The notes: generated from the sequence alone by a model not told the origin. Positions 38,583 through 48,447 are shown, numbered from the stretch's first letter. The stretch is DNA of 64,000 nt from Candidatus Thiodiazotropha sp. (ex Monitilora ramsayi) (GCA_025655575.1 JAHXIP010000009.1:71500-135499); one strand, 5' to 3'. Numbers and translations are program-made.

Positions 38583-39038
38583 TCAGATGAGGCCGTACTT
38601 ACCAAATAATGTCACCACAGTAACCAGTATCCCGAGACTGAGATTTGTCAGGATAAGCTGGCGAATCCGCACAATCGCAGCAAGCGCCTTAGGCATATCA
38701 TGGCCTTTCAATGCGTGGCTCAATTGATGATAGGGCAGCACATAGATAAAGATAAAAATGACAGCCATCAGGGTTCCTACCGCCGACATAAACAAGAGCC
38801 AGAATGTCGTTTCTGTCTCGTAGACGGTAAATAGCATCCAGAAACCACTGGCAAGAATCAGAACTACCGATAGCCAGACCCAGGGGAAAAAACTATCAAA
38901 AACCCTCAATAGGAGTGGTAGGCGATCCTGGGGTTCAAGCATCTTATTCAGTACGCCACGCAACACCACATGCGCGAAAAACATGCCTCCAACCCAGATG
39001 ATTACGCCTAAAAGATGCAAGGTTACTGCAATTGACAT
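38583..39038 (-). CDS. CopD-like integral membrane protein
   Basis: 151 residues from ATG 39038, with GAGG upstream. Four transmembrane helices are visible: TLHLLGVIIWVGGMFFAHVVL, the WVWLSVVLILASGFWMLF region, LLFMSAVGTLMAVIFIFIYVL and LTNLSLGILVTVVTLFG. The first helix with LHLLGVIIWVGGMFFAH is like the CopD/DUF copper-resistance and haem-membrane family. Function is not determined. The MscS gene lies downstream on the same strand, about 106 bp away. Confidence 0.72.
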   Translation of the reverse strand: MSIAVTLHLLGVIIWVGGMFFAHVVLRGVLNKMLEPQDRLPLLLRVFDSFFPWVWLSVVLILASGFWMLFTVYETETTFWLLFMSAVGTLMAVIFIFIYVLPYHQLSHALKGHDMPKALAAIVRIRQLILTNLSLGILVTVVTLFGKYGLI

Positions 39039-39150
39039 AACTAAAGACCTCAGATGACAAGTTGTCATTGTGCCTAAGCCGGTACGGATCGCCAACTGCA
39101 CCTAGCGTTTGAAAATTACTGTCTCGCTGGGTAAACTAGTCGATTTCCTG

Positions 39151-39206
39151 CCTTTTGCAGCAGCAAAAAGGGTAAATTGGCGTCCGATTCAGCGGATGCC
39201 TTTTTT
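39151..39206 (+). promoter_or_regulatory. argD leader with hairpin and terminator-like structure
   Basis: Two structures precede argD. CCTTTTGC/GCAAAAAGG forms a hairpin at 39151-39171. Then GGCGTCCG (39179-39186) pairs with CGGATGCC (39193-39200), one G-U pair, and is followed by six T residues. No plus-strand gene lies upstream to be terminated, so an attenuator in the argD leader is possible. Confidence 0.5.
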
Positions 39207-39224
39207 GTTTTTTGGGATAGGTAA

Positions 39225-40394
39225 ATGTCCGACGCGCTGATGACAACTTACAATCGCTTACCTGTATCTTTTTCACGGGGTGAGGGCGCGTGGCTGTGGG
39301 ATACCCAGGAACAACGCTATCTGGACGCAATTTCCGGTATTGCCGTTTGTGGACTTGGGCATGCCCACCCTGAGATTCAGCGCGCCATATGCGACCAGGC
39401 CGGCAGTCTGCTCCATACATCCAATATCTATCGTATCGCCCACCAGGAGACACTGGGGGAGCGGCTCTGTGCCATGGCCTCAATGGAAAAGGTATTCTTT
39501 GCCAATTCAGGCGCCGAGGCCAACGAGGCGGCGATCAAAATCGCTCGTCTCTTTGGTAATCGTAAAGGCATCAAGAACCCCACGATCATTGTCATGGAAC
39601 AAAGCTTCCACGGCCGCACCCTTGCAACACTTACCGCTACCGGAAACCGCAAGGTACAGGCTGGCTTCGAGCCCCTCGTTCAGGGCTTTGTCAGGGCACC
39701 CTACAACGACATACAGGCGATTGAAGATATTGCCAAAAAAAGTGGTGATGTTGTCGCCGTACTGGTAGAGCCTATACAGGGTGAAGGCGGTATCAACATC
39801 CCCGATGCCAACTATCTCAACCGCATTCGGGAGGTCTGTGATCAACAGGGCTGGCTGATGATGCTGGATGAGATTCAGACAGGCATGGGGCGAACCGGCA
39901 AGATGTTTTCTCATCACCACAACGACTGCCTACCCGATGTCATGACTTTGGCCAAAGGCCTTGGTAACGGCATGCCTATCGGTGCCTGCCTGGCCCGGGG
40001 TGCAGCAGCTGAAGTATTCGCACCAGGTAACCACGGCTCAACTTTTGGCGGTAATCCTCTGGCTTGCCGGGTGGGTCTCACTGTACTCGACATCATTGAA
40101 TCCTCGAATCTTTGTGATCGTGCAGCAGAGTTGGGCGCTCGCTTGCAGACCAGCTTTGAAGAGAAGCTAAGCGGACTTGAAGGGGTAACGGCGATCAGGG
40201 TTTCAGGCCTGATGATAGGTATCGAGCTCGACCGGCCCTGTGGTGAACTGGTCACTCAGGCCTTACAGCATGGCCTACTGATCAACGTCACAGCTGAGCG
40301 CGTTATTCGGTTACTACCACCACTCATCATCTCTGACGAAATCTGCGACGAAATCATTGAGAAGGTCGTCGCTCTCATCAGCAATTTTCTCTGA
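39225..40394 (+). CDS. argD: Acetylornithine aminotransferase
   Basis: 389 residues. PLP-dependent class III aminotransferase of arginine synthesis: converts N-acetylglutamate semialdehyde to N-acetylornithine. Visible are YLDAISGIAVCGLGHAHPEI, FFANSGAEANEAAIK, the LMLDEIQTGMGRTGKMFSH cofactor segment and the lysine in TLAKGLGNGMPIGA that binds PLP. The upstream leader carries a terminator-like hairpin. argF follows 30 bp downstream, forming an arginine operon. Confidence 0.96.
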   Translation: MSDALMTTYNRLPVSFSRGEGAWLWDTQEQRYLDAISGIAVCGLGHAHPEIQRAICDQAGSLLHTSNIYRIAHQETLGERLCAMASMEKVFFANSGAEANEAAIKIARLFGNRKGIKNPTIIVMEQSFHGRTLATLTATGNRKVQAGFEPLVQGFVRAPYNDIQAIEDIAKKSGDVVAVLVEPIQGEGGINIPDANYLNRIREVCDQQGWLMMLDEIQTGMGRTGKMFSHHHNDCLPDVMTLAKGLGNGMPIGACLARGAAAEVFAPGNHGSTFGGNPLACRVGLTVLDIIESSNLCDRAAELGARLQTSFEEKLSGLEGVTAIRVSGLMIGIELDRPCGELVTQALQHGLLINVTAERVIRLLPPLIISDEICDEIIEKVVALISNFL

Positions 40395-40424
40395 TTCAGA
40401 TCACTGTTTCCAAGGCAGCGGCGT

Positions 40425-41342
40425 ATGGCACAGCAACCGAGACACTTCCTTTCACTACTCGATCTCAGCAAGGACGAACTTCAAAATATCGTCCGCCGGG
40501 CCAGTGAACTCAAACGCATGCAGCACAGGGGAGATATCCATACGCCGCTGAAAGGAAAAAACCTTGGCATGGTGTTCGAGAAATCTTCCACTCGCACCCG
40601 CGTCTCATTCGAAGTCGGCATGTCTCAGCTCGGTGGCCACGCCCTGTTTCTCTCACCACGGGATACACAGTTAGGCCGCGGAGAACCCATTGAGGACAGT
40701 GCAGAGGTGCTCTCGCGGATGCTCGACATCATCATGATCCGTACCTTTGAACACGAAAAGCTCGAGCTTTTCACTGCCCACTCAAAAGTACCGGTCATTA
40801 ACGCATTGACTGATCTTCTGCATCCCTGCCAACTGTTGGCTGACATGCAGACCTATTTCGAACACCGGGGCGATATTGAGGGCAAGACAGTGACTTGGAT
40901 AGGTGACGGAAACAACATGTGCCACTCCTATATCAATGCTGCCCGGCGATTTGGCTTCCGCTTGAATATCGCATGTCCTGAAGGATACGACCCCAATCCT
41001 GACATTCTGGCGCCTGCTGGCGAGAACGCAGGTATCGTACGTGATCCGTTGACTGCGGCTGTGAATGCAGATCTGGTAGTGACCGATGTCTGGGCCAGCA
41101 TGGGGCAGGAACAAGAACAGTTGGCACGTAGCAAGGCCTTTGCCGGTTACCAGGTCAACGACGAACTGATGGCGCAGGCCAATGACGACGCACTCTTTTT
41201 CCACTGTTTGCCCGCCCATCGTGGTGAGGAGGTAACCGCCTCGGTCATGGATTCGAAAGATAGTGTGGTTTGGGATGAAGCGGAGAACCGACTGCATTCT
41301 CAGAAGGCCTTAATGGAATTCCTACTGCTCGGCAGGGTATGA
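40425..41342 (+). CDS. argF: Ornithine carbamoyltransferase
   Basis: 305 residues. Makes citrulline from ornithine and carbamoyl phosphate. The carbamoyl-phosphate motif STRTRVSFE, the HPCQLLADM segment and the ornithine-binding [11 protein letters not shown] are all present. Length is typical for the catabolic/anabolic trimer. It lies 30 bp after argD. An SH3-domain gene follows after 85 bp on the same strand but is not an arginine gene. Confidence 0.97.
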   Translation: MAQQPRHFLSLLDLSKDELQNIVRRASELKRMQHRGDIHTPLKGKNLGMVFEKSSTRTRVSFEVGMSQLGGHALFLSPRDTQLGRGEPIEDSAEVLSRMLDIIMIRTFEHEKLELFTAHSKVPVINALTDLLHPCQLLADMQTYFEHRGDIEGKTVTWIGDGNNMCHSYINAARRFGFRLNIACPEGYDPNPDILAPAGENAGIVRDPLTAAVNADLVVTDVWASMGQEQEQLARSKAFAGYQVNDELMAQANDDALFFHCLPAHRGEEVTASVMDSKDSVVWDEAENRLHSQKALMEFLLLGRV

Positions 41343-41427
41343 AGGCAGTAAAATTGTGGGCTGTTTCGTAAATCCAATTGCTGTACCTTGTACAATACCA
41401 CCCGATATATCTAGCCGAATTGTCAAA

Positions 41428-42099
41428 ATGAAGAAATACTCACTGCTCCTGATCTGTGTGATTTTGCTCTTACCTCATCTGGTACAAGCCGAAACCCGCT
41501 ATGTGACTGACATCTTCAAGATCACCATGCGCAGCGGTGAAAGCACCTCACACAAAATCATGCGCATGCTCGACAGCGGCAGTACCGTCAATGTCATCTC
41601 GACCAACCCTGCCAACGGCTACAGCAAGGTTCGCGTGGGTGCCGCTGAGGGCTATGTTCTGACCCGCCAACTGATGAATCAGCCCAGCGCCCGGACTCAG
41701 CTCGATAGCATGCGAAAGGAAATCGAAGCACTCAAAGCCGCACCCGGTGAGCTGCGTACCAATCTGGCTAACCTGCAGAAAGATCATCGCAAACTCAAAC
41801 AGGCCCACAAAAGCCTGTTGGAAATTAAGAACAAGCAGGAGCAGGAACTACAAAGCATCCAGCGTACCGCCTCCAATGCTATCCGCATCTCCAACGAACG
41901 CAACGAACTGCGCAAGCAGGTAGCCGACCTGACGCGTGAAGTGGAAGACTTCAAACAGGAGAACCGTGACCTCAGCAATGAAGCCACCCGTGACTGGTTC
42001 CTGATAGGGGCCGGAGTCATAATCGCGGGCATTCTTATCGGGCTGATTCTGCCTCATTTACGTTTTCAGCGTCGTCGTAACAGTTGGGGTTCTCTCTAG
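41428..42099 (+). CDS. SH3-domain and membrane-anchor protein (TIGR04211 type)
   Basis: 223 residues from ATG 41428. A signal peptide (YSLLLICVILLLPHLVQAE) precedes a bacterial SH3 domain (TRYVTDIFKITMRSGESTSHKIMRML...GYVLTRQL). A coiled coil of about 100 residues leads to one C-terminal transmembrane helix (WFLIGAGVIIAGILIGLILP) and a basic tail. This matches the SH3_and_anchor family of gammaproteobacteria, thought to work in the periplasm near the cell wall. The earlier GTG at 41356 would place extra residues before the signal and is rejected. Confidence 0.9.
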   Translation: MKKYSLLLICVILLLPHLVQAETRYVTDIFKITMRSGESTSHKIMRMLDSGSTVNVISTNPANGYSKVRVGAAEGYVLTRQLMNQPSARTQLDSMRKEIEALKAAPGELRTNLANLQKDHRKLKQAHKSLLEIKNKQEQELQSIQRTASNAIRISNERNELRKQVADLTREVEDFKQENRDLSNEATRDWFLIGAGVIIAGILIGLILPHLRFQRRRNSWGSL

Positions 42100-42723
42100 G
42101 GTTTGCACGTTCTTCCATCGGGTTTTGGCAATCCTTTAGGATCGAACGCACCTAATACCGGCAAACCTGCCTCAAAGTTCTCGCTAGTTTTATGTCTAGC
42201 ATGAAGAAAAGCCTAAATCAGGTGCTCAGGCTATTGACGTCCCTACCAGCTAGTTCGCAGGAAGCTCACACATATTTTTCCGCAACCCTGAAAAATCAAC
42301 CCGACCGACTTCCAGGTCACTACTGGCATGAAGCGGATACCATTCAGCAACCAGGCAAGCGCCTGTAACAGACAGAATCATTTTGAGTTTTCTCAAATAA
42401 CAATCCCGAAGCGGAAGACATCTTCACGCTTATCCCGAATTATCAAAATCTCCCTCGCCGCCCCATACAACATGGGTCATGGCTACAACACTGTCGTGTG
42501 ACATGATGGATACTCACCGACCGGGATAAATTTAAATAGTGGACAAAGTGGATATGCTATCCTGAAAATTCATTTGAACACTCTTCCGGGGCCCGTTATA
42601 TGCAACCGATTTAAGTTCCCAATCGTGTAGCCGATAATAGAAGAGGTAGCGGATTGATAATTAAAAAGTAGTATCACAGCATTCCTCTCACATACTTAAC
42701 GATTAGATCAGGGACACACGTCC
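42100..42723. other. 624-bp intergenic region, one small ORF only
   Basis: Between the SH3 gene and the HDOD gene. It contains the doubtful small ORF at 42192-42368 and presumably the HDOD promoter near the 3' end. I see no RNA gene, repeat or terminator. Confidence 0.5.
42192..42368 (+). CDS. Doubtful small ORF (58 residues)
   Basis: An open frame starting ATG 42192 (second ATG 42201) encodes MSSMKKSLNQVLRLLTSLPA, then a polar segment, and stops at 42368. No good ribosome-binding site precedes it and I recognise no family, but composition is gene-like. Confidence 0.22.
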   Translation: MSSMKKSLNQVLRLLTSLPASSQEAHTYFSATLKNQPDRLPGHYWHEADTIQQPGKRL

Positions 42724-43566
42724 ATGAATGATATTGCCTTCGAATTCGTGCAACAACTCAGTGCAGAACTTTCTACCGGCGAACTCAAACTTCCCGCTTT
42801 TCCTGATATTGCGGTTCGCGTTAAGCAGGCCCTGGAGGGTGATGATGTTTCTGCAGACAAAGTCGCCAAGGTGGTCGGTAGCGACCCGGTGCTGACAGCC
42901 AAACTACTCAAGGTGGCAAACTCCAACTTCGCCAACCGAAGCGGCGCCCAAATCAAAGATCTTCGCACTGCTATTGCCCGGCTTGGTTACGATCTGGCCT
43001 ACAGCACAGCCGTCTCCATCGCAGTCGAGCAAATTCTTCACTCCAAATCTGTGGGCGACCTGCGAGAACACCTGAAAGTCCTTTGGAAGCACAGTGTTCA
43101 TGTATCGGCCATTGCCTATGTCATTGCCAAGAATCACAGCAAGGTCAATCCAGACGAGGCAATGCTTGCCGGTCTACTACACGACATCGGCAAGTTTTAC
43201 ATCTTCACCCGTTCAGAGAAACACCCTGAACTATTTGCTGACGCTGAAGCCATGGAGAGTCTATTGAGCCAGTGGCACACCGGCATCGGCCACGCTATTC
43301 TTGAAGCCTGGGATTTCAGTGAAGACATCGCCAACACGGCCAATGATCACGATGATCTCGAGAGACCTCACATTGGCCAGCCTGACGTCACCGATGTAGT
43401 GATTACCGCCAACCTTTGTGCTTACTGGGATAAGTTGGCTGATGATTTCGACTGGCCTTCGGTCACTGCCGCTCAACGCCTGAAACTCGATCATGACGCC
43501 ATACAGGAGATCCTCAAAGCCTCCAACGAGGAAATTCAATCCATTATGCAGGCATTGGGAAACTAG
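42724..43566 (+). CDS. HDOD domain protein
   Basis: 280 residues. One HDOD domain with a typical start (LKLPAFPDIAVRVKQALEGDDVSADKVAKVVGSDPVLTAKLLKVANS), the motif LAGLLHDIGKFYIF and NDHDDLERP later. It is a second HDOD protein in the window, about 29 kb from the first, and has no output domain. It would act in signalling as a binding platform or degenerate hydrolase. Convergent with ptsP, 29 bp apart. Confidence 0.9.
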   Translation: MNDIAFEFVQQLSAELSTGELKLPAFPDIAVRVKQALEGDDVSADKVAKVVGSDPVLTAKLLKVANSNFANRSGAQIKDLRTAIARLGYDLAYSTAVSIAVEQILHSKSVGDLREHLKVLWKHSVHVSAIAYVIAKNHSKVNPDEAMLAGLLHDIGKFYIFTRSEKHPELFADAEAMESLLSQWHTGIGHAILEAWDFSEDIANTANDHDDLERPHIGQPDVTDVVITANLCAYWDKLADDFDWPSVTAAQRLKLDHDAIQEILKASNEEIQSIMQALGN

Positions 43567-43595
43567 GGCCTGTAACCCCCCCCAGGACCTTCCCA

Positions 43596-45857
43596 TCATC
43601 TACCTGCACGCATCAAGCCACCCAGCCCCATCTCCTCAAGGGCATTGGCAAGAAGCGACTTCACCTCTGATGCCCGTTCACAGCGCAGGGCCGCCTGTAA
43701 CAGCGCTTTGGCTCGCGCCAATGAAACCGAGCGAATCACCCATTTGACTCGTAACAGACTGCCGCTATTCATACTCAGGTTGTCGACACCCATCCCCAAC
43801 AGCAACACCGCGGTTGCCGGGTTACCCGCCATTTCGCCACAGACACTCACTTCCCGATGATAGGTTCTGGCGCCTTCGATGATCTGAATCAGTGCTCTGA
43901 GAACTGCCGGATGCAGATCGTCATAAATGTCCGCCACATGCCCGTTGTTTCGGTCGACAGCCAGCAGATACTGGGTCAGATCATTGGTACCCACCGAGAG
44001 AAAGTCGACCCGCCTGGCCAGCGCTTCCACCTGGTAGACGGCTGCCGGTACTTCTATCATGGCACCGATTTTCGGCATGCTGACATCGTATCCCTCTTCT
44101 GTCAGCTCATCGTGGGCACGCTGAATCAACGCCAACGCGTCATCCACCTCATCGACATTGCTGATCATCGGCAGCAGCAGTCGGATATTATTGAGTCCTA
44201 TAGCTGCCCGCAGCATGGCCCGTACCTGGGTAATAAAAATCTCAGGATGATCCAGTGAAATACGAATACCACGCCACCCGAGAAAAGGGTTCTGTTCCTC
44301 CAGCGGAAAATAGGGCAGCGGCTTATCGCCACCGATATCCAATGTGCGGATGATGACCGACCGTGGATGGAAGGTCTTCAAAACCTTGCGATAATTCGCC
44401 ACCTGCACTGATTCACCGGGGAAACTGTCCCGCACCATGAAGGGTAACTCGGTGCGATAAAGTCCAACGCCAGCAGACTCATCAATACCGCTGGTGTTCA
44501 ACTCAGAGAGGAGCCCCGTATTCAGATAGAGCGGCAACCCTACACCATCGGTGGTTTCGCAAGGCAGTCCCTTGTTAACCTGCAACTCTTCCGATAGTTC
44601 CCGATCCTCTTCGGCCAGGCGACGATACTCCTGCAGCACGGACGGTGCGGGCGAAACATAGACCCTGCCCACATAACCATCCAGGATGATGAAGCGGTCA
44701 TCCATGCGGGTGACCGGCAGATCACTCATACCCATCACGGCGGGAATATCCATAGCACGCGCCAGTATGGCGACATGGGAGAAGCTGGCGCCCCTGGCTG
44801 AAACGATACCGGCCAGGCGATCCTTGGGGACTTCGGCGAGTTGCATGGCACTGACTTCGTCACCGACCAGAATGGTACCTTGCGGATATTCAACCTGATT
44901 TTCCACACTTTGCTGCAGGTGCATCAGGATACGTCGACCCAAATCCCGAACGTCCGATGCCCGCTCGCGCAGGTAGATATCTTCCATGGCATCGAAGACC
45001 TTGGCGTGCTCCTCGATGGTCTGACGCAATGCACCCGGCGCCCAATGCCCCTGATGTATCCGCCGCACGGTACTGCCAATCAGCGAGTCGCTACCCAGCA
45101 TCATCAACCAAGCATCGAAAAGCGCACGATCCTCTGCTGGCAGACTGTCCTCAAAACGATCTTCCAGCGCCATCAGATCCTGTATCACTGCGGCGACAGC
45201 GGTACGGAACTCCTCCTCCTCGACGTCAGGGTCCTGGGCTTTTTTATCGGGGACCGCATCGAGATCTGCCGGTGGATAGACGACGATAGCCGTACCAAAG
45301 GCAACACCCGGCGATCCCGGCCTGCCCTGCAAAAAGCGTTTGGGCGGGGCAGTCTCCTCCGATGTCACCAGTTGTCCGCTGGCCTGTGCATGCGTAATGG
45401 CACCAGCGAGTTGTGCCGCTAAGGTAAAGAGAAAAGTGACTTCGTTGTCTGCAAAAGTCCGCATCTCGATCTGTCGCACCACCAGTACGCCCAGTACCTT
45501 GCGGTTTTGGATGATGGGTACGCCGAGAAATCCCTTATACTGCGTCTCACCCGTCTCATTGGCAAAAAGATATCGATTATGGCTCGGGGCATCGGCCACA
45601 TTGACAGGCTCGGCCCGCTCACAGACGAGACCGATGAGTCCCCGATGATAGGGCAGACTGACCTTTCCGACAGCCTCAGATCGAAGACCGTCGGTCGCCA
45701 TCAGTACATGGCTGCGACGCTCGAAATCGGTCAGATAGACAGAACAGACATCTACCTCGATAACCTGTTTGACCTGCTGAACGATAATCTGCAGGACTTC
45801 TTGCAAATCGGAAGCGGCATTAACCTCTTTGACGATACGGTGGAGCAGATCAAGCAT
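43596..45857 (-). CDS. ptsP: PTS-Ntr enzyme I (phosphoenolpyruvate-protein phosphotransferase PtsP)
   Basis: 753 residues. First phosphotransferase of the nitrogen PTS, which passes phosphate from PEP to NPr (PtsO). An N-terminal GAF domain (about 1-160) is followed by the enzyme I N-terminal domain, the phospho-histidine domain with SARGASFSHVAILARAMDIP (His361), and the PEP-binding barrel (FLSVGTNDLTQYLLAVDRNNG, VSVCGEMAGNPATAVLLLGMG). The gene lies 36 bp downstream of rppH on the same strand, the usual gammaproteobacterial order. Confidence 0.96.
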   Translation of the reverse strand: MLDLLHRIVKEVNAASDLQEVLQIIVQQVKQVIEVDVCSVYLTDFERRSHVLMATDGLRSEAVGKVSLPYHRGLIGLVCERAEPVNVADAPSHNRYLFANETGETQYKGFLGVPIIQNRKVLGVLVVRQIEMRTFADNEVTFLFTLAAQLAGAITHAQASGQLVTSEETAPPKRFLQGRPGSPGVAFGTAIVVYPPADLDAVPDKKAQDPDVEEEEFRTAVAAVIQDLMALEDRFEDSLPAEDRALFDAWLMMLGSDSLIGSTVRRIHQGHWAPGALRQTIEEHAKVFDAMEDIYLRERASDVRDLGRRILMHLQQSVENQVEYPQGTILVGDEVSAMQLAEVPKDRLAGIVSARGASFSHVAILARAMDIPAVMGMSDLPVTRMDDRFIILDGYVGRVYVSPAPSVLQEYRRLAEEDRELSEELQVNKGLPCETTDGVGLPLYLNTGLLSELNTSGIDESAGVGLYRTELPFMVRDSFPGESVQVANYRKVLKTFHPRSVIIRTLDIGGDKPLPYFPLEEQNPFLGWRGIRISLDHPEIFITQVRAMLRAAIGLNNIRLLLPMISNVDEVDDALALIQRAHDELTEEGYDVSMPKIGAMIEVPAAVYQVEALARRVDFLSVGTNDLTQYLLAVDRNNGHVADIYDDLHPAVLRALIQIIEGARTYHREVSVCGEMAGNPATAVLLLGMGVDNLSMNSGSLLRVKWVIRSVSLARAKALLQAALRCERASEVKSLLANALEEMGLGGLMRAGR

Positions 45858-45893
45858 AATCGATCGATGAGAGTGACCAGCCAGTCTTGATAC

Positions 45894-46418
45894 TCACCTG
45901 CGGTTCTGTCTCAAGTAGTTAGTCTGCGTCCGTCCGGGAGCACCCTCCGGATAGAGCAAGGGAGCCAGCTCTTCCAGTGCCCGGGTGTAGACCTGACGCT
46001 TGAAATAGATGACTTCACGCACAGGTTGCCAATATTTCACCCAGCGCCAATCCTGGAACTCAGGCGTCTCTGTGTGATCCAGGCAGAACGCATCCTCTTC
46101 GCAGTCAGCGCGCAACAGAAACCAGATCTGCTTCTGACCAATACAGAGTGGCTCACAGTGGCGGCGTATATAACGCTCCGGCAAGCGGTATTTCAGCCAA
46201 TTCCGCGTGGATCCCATCACCTTGACCTGGTCAGCTTTAAGACCCACCTCTTCCTGAAGCTCCCGGTACATAGCCTCTTCCGGCGTCTCCTCCGGCTTGA
46301 TACCACCCTGGGGAAACTGCCATGCATCCTGACCCACGCGACGCCCCCAGAAGAGCATCCGGTTGCTGTTACAGAGAATAATGCCGACGTTGGGTCTGAA
46401 ACCGTCCGAGTCAATCAA
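45894..46418 (-). CDS. rppH: RNA pyrophosphohydrolase RppH
   Basis: 174 residues. Nudix enzyme that removes pyrophosphate from mRNA 5' ends and triggers decay. The Nudix box [22 protein letters not shown] is intact, and [16 protein letters not shown] is family-specific. The start is set at TTG 46418, giving the conserved N-terminus (M)[14 protein letters not shown]; another TTG at 46466 would add 16 atypical residues. Neither has a strong ribosome-binding site. It forms an operon with ptsP. Confidence 0.95.
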   Translation of the reverse strand: MIDSDGFRPNVGIILCNSNRMLFWGRRVGQDAWQFPQGGIKPEETPEEAMYRELQEEVGLKADQVKVMGSTRNWLKYRLPERYIRRHCEPLCIGQKQIWFLLRADCEEDAFCLDHTETPEFQDWRWVKYWQPVREVIYFKRQVYTRALEELAPLLYPEGAPGRTQTNYLRQNRR

Positions 46419-46596
46419 GTTTGTGGCCAAATTAAGCTTTTTTAATGGTCTTTGATTCTTCCACAATCGACTTGAAGCAGCAAGGAACGAGCAACATAAG
46501 CCTTTGCTGATTCAGCAAATTCCTGTACTGTTCTCAGGGAAAAGGATGCACCTCACAGAGGGTCCTCAAATCCGGTAACAGAGCAGGATCTACCCG

Positions 46597-47253
46597 ATGG
46601 CACTGGCAATTTTCGATCTCGACAACACACTTTTGGCAGGCGACTCCGACTACCTGTGGGGTCGTTTCCTGGTAGAGAAAGGCATCGTTGACGGCGAATT
46701 TTACGAGCGGGAAAATGAGCGCTTTTTTGCTCAATACAAAGCCGGCCAACTCGATATATTCGAATTTCTGCGTTTCTCCCTCGCACCTTTGAGACAACAC
46801 CCACCCAAGACACTGCAACTGTGGCGCAGGGAGTTTCTTGACAGCGTCATCTCTCCACTGATCACGGAAAGTGCGATACAGCTGGTGGAGAAACACCGGG
46901 AGGCAGGCGATACGCTAATGATCATCACCGCCACCAACGCCTTCGTCACCCGCCCCATTGCCGACCGTTTCGGGATTGAGCACCTCATTGCCACCGAACC
47001 GGAGACATTAAATGGCCACTACACCGGAGATGTAGAAGGTGAACCCAGTTTCCGGGAAGGCAAAGTCAACCGACTGCAAGATTGGCTGGAGGCAAATCAG
47101 CAGACGCTACAGAACAGCTGGTTCTACAGCGACTCCCATAATGACCTGCCCCTTCTGGAGCAGGTCGATCATCCTGTAGCCGTTGATCCGGACGAAGCCC
47201 TCACTGAAGTGGCGACAACCCGTCAGTGGCCCATTCTGCAGCTTCATAACTGA
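46597..47253 (+). CDS. HAD-family (SerB-like, subfamily IB) hydrolase
   Basis: 218 residues. Motif I IFDLDNTLLAGDSDYLWGRF supplies the two aspartates, motif II is MIITATNAFVT, and motif III/IV is YSDSHNDLPLLEQV with a Lys upstream (REGKVNR). This matches the subfamily IB phosphatases often encoded beside rppH, whose substrate may be phosphoserine-like or a histidinol phosphate. It diverges from rppH. Cytoplasmic. Confidence 0.88.
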   Translation: MALAIFDLDNTLLAGDSDYLWGRFLVEKGIVDGEFYERENERFFAQYKAGQLDIFEFLRFSLAPLRQHPPKTLQLWRREFLDSVISPLITESAIQLVEKHREAGDTLMIITATNAFVTRPIADRFGIEHLIATEPETLNGHYTGDVEGEPSFREGKVNRLQDWLEANQQTLQNSWFYSDSHNDLPLLEQVDHPVAVDPDEALTEVATTRQWPILQLHN

Positions 47254-47298
47254 AAATCATCCATACTTAAGAGATTAGTAACAGGAAAGGAGTATCCC

Positions 47299-47535
47299 GT
47301 GGCCAATAGCGCATTTTTTGCTGTACTCATCGTACTCATTCTCGGCGTGCTCTACGTCATGAAGAGTAGCGACAATCCTCCGGAAACCAGCTACAACCAG
47401 ACCCCCAAGCAGTACATTGAACTGGTAGAGCAGAAAAAGGCCGCCCGCCAGGCAGCTGAGCAGCTTGAGAAATCGTTACAGGAAAGCACCGAAAAAGCGG
47501 ACCAAGCGCTGGAATCAATCAATCGTCAGCGTTGA
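47299..47535 (+). CDS. Small membrane-anchored coiled-coil protein
   Basis: 78 residues. It starts at GTG 47299 after a strong AAAGGAG. One N-terminal transmembrane helix (AFFAVLIVLILGVLYVM) is followed by a soluble Lys/Glu/Gln-rich coiled coil. I recognise no family. It ends by overlapping the convergent next gene by 10 bp. Confidence 0.68.
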   Translation: MANSAFFAVLIVLILGVLYVMKSSDNPPETSYNQTPKQYIELVEQKKAARQAAEQLEKSLQESTEKADQALESINRQR

Positions 47536-47927
47536 CAGAAGGGACGCTCGTCAGGATTCTCCACCGCATCGGCAATAGTATTGACCAGATCGCCCAACTC
47601 TTGTGGCGAAACGACTTCTAACAGCTTCTGCATCAGCTGAGGATCAACCGCAGCCTGCACCACCCTGCCGTCATTGAGCGTCACATTGATGCCTGCGGTG
47701 TGGACGTGGGCCTGTCCCTCCTCCTCCGCAACCAGTGATTCGTTCAGGTCCAGCATCTGGTCGTAGTAAAGCTCGATCTTCTCATCCAAAGCATCGTCCA
47801 GATCCTCCGGCAGGGCAACCAGCCAACCTTCATCACTCGATGATGACTGCGGCTCCAACCCCAATGACTCAAGATAATCGATAAAGCGCCTCCAGGGGCG
47901 CTCATCAAAAAAAATATATTCCAACAT
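47526..47927 (-). CDS. Conserved hypothetical protein
   Basis: 133 residues, acidic and soluble. MLEYIFFDERPWRRFIDYLESLGL and a C-terminal VSPQELGDLVNTIADAVENPDERPFC look like conserved segments seen in gammaproteobacterial hypothetical proteins. No catalytic motif is apparent. Convergent with the small coiled-coil gene, with a 10-bp overlap of 3' ends. Confidence 0.7.
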   Translation of the reverse strand: MLEYIFFDERPWRRFIDYLESLGLEPQSSSSDEGWLVALPEDLDDALDEKIELYYDQMLDLNESLVAEEEGQAHVHTAGINVTLNDGRVVQAAVDPQLMQKLLEVVSPQELGDLVNTIADAVENPDERPFCQR

Positions 47928-48007
47928 AACAACTCACGGACTCATGTTTTGAGCCACTACCGTGGCTAATATTCTCGTCATAGAAAGCAATTTGACGGGA
48001 CATCCAA

Positions 48008-48412
48008 ATGAAACGCAGAAATTTTCTACATTCACTGCTTGGTGTTTTGGGTGGCAGCCTGAGCCACCGAGTCTACGCCAAAATACCACCGATCCAAACC
48101 CGGCGGAGATTGATACTGCAGGAGTCCCCACTGGCCGGCTATCAATATCATCGCGCTGCCGCTATTTGGCCATTTTTACAGGTGGGAGAGAAACTCCATC
48201 TCAAGCGGGAACCCAGCAATCAACACGACCCTTATGCCGTCGCTGTGTGGTTCAGAAATGAACATCTGGGATATGTACCACGCCGAGAAAATCGTACGCT
48301 GGCAAAACTGATGGACCAGGGGGAGAGACTGGAGAGCCGCATCACCCGGTTATTGGCTGACGAGCAGAATCCCTGGCGAAAAATTCGCTTTCGTGTAGAG
48401 ATGCTCTCCTGA
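48008..48412 (+). CDS. HIRAN-domain protein with twin-arginine-like leader
   Basis: 134 residues. The N-terminus MKRRNFLHSLLGVLGGSLSHRVYA resembles a Tat signal (RRNFL). The rest is a HIRAN domain: YHRAAAIWPFLQVGEKLHLKREPSNQHDPYAVAVWFRNEHLGYVPRRENRTLA, with the conserved NQHDPYAV and LGYVPR. HIRAN domains bind DNA ends in eukaryotic helicases; a stand-alone exported bacterial version has no clear role. The next gene (YceI) is convergent. Confidence 0.85.
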   Translation: MKRRNFLHSLLGVLGGSLSHRVYAKIPPIQTRRRLILQESPLAGYQYHRAAAIWPFLQVGEKLHLKREPSNQHDPYAVAVWFRNEHLGYVPRRENRTLAKLMDQGERLESRITRLLADEQNPWRKIRFRVEMLS

Positions 48413-48447
48413 TCCGGAAATCGGCAACAGCTATGAGACATCTCTAA

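Noticed and set aside
43566..43596. Second MITE end suggested by GGGCCTGT after the HDOD gene
   Set aside because: Only eight bases match, with no second end or target duplication; chance similarity.
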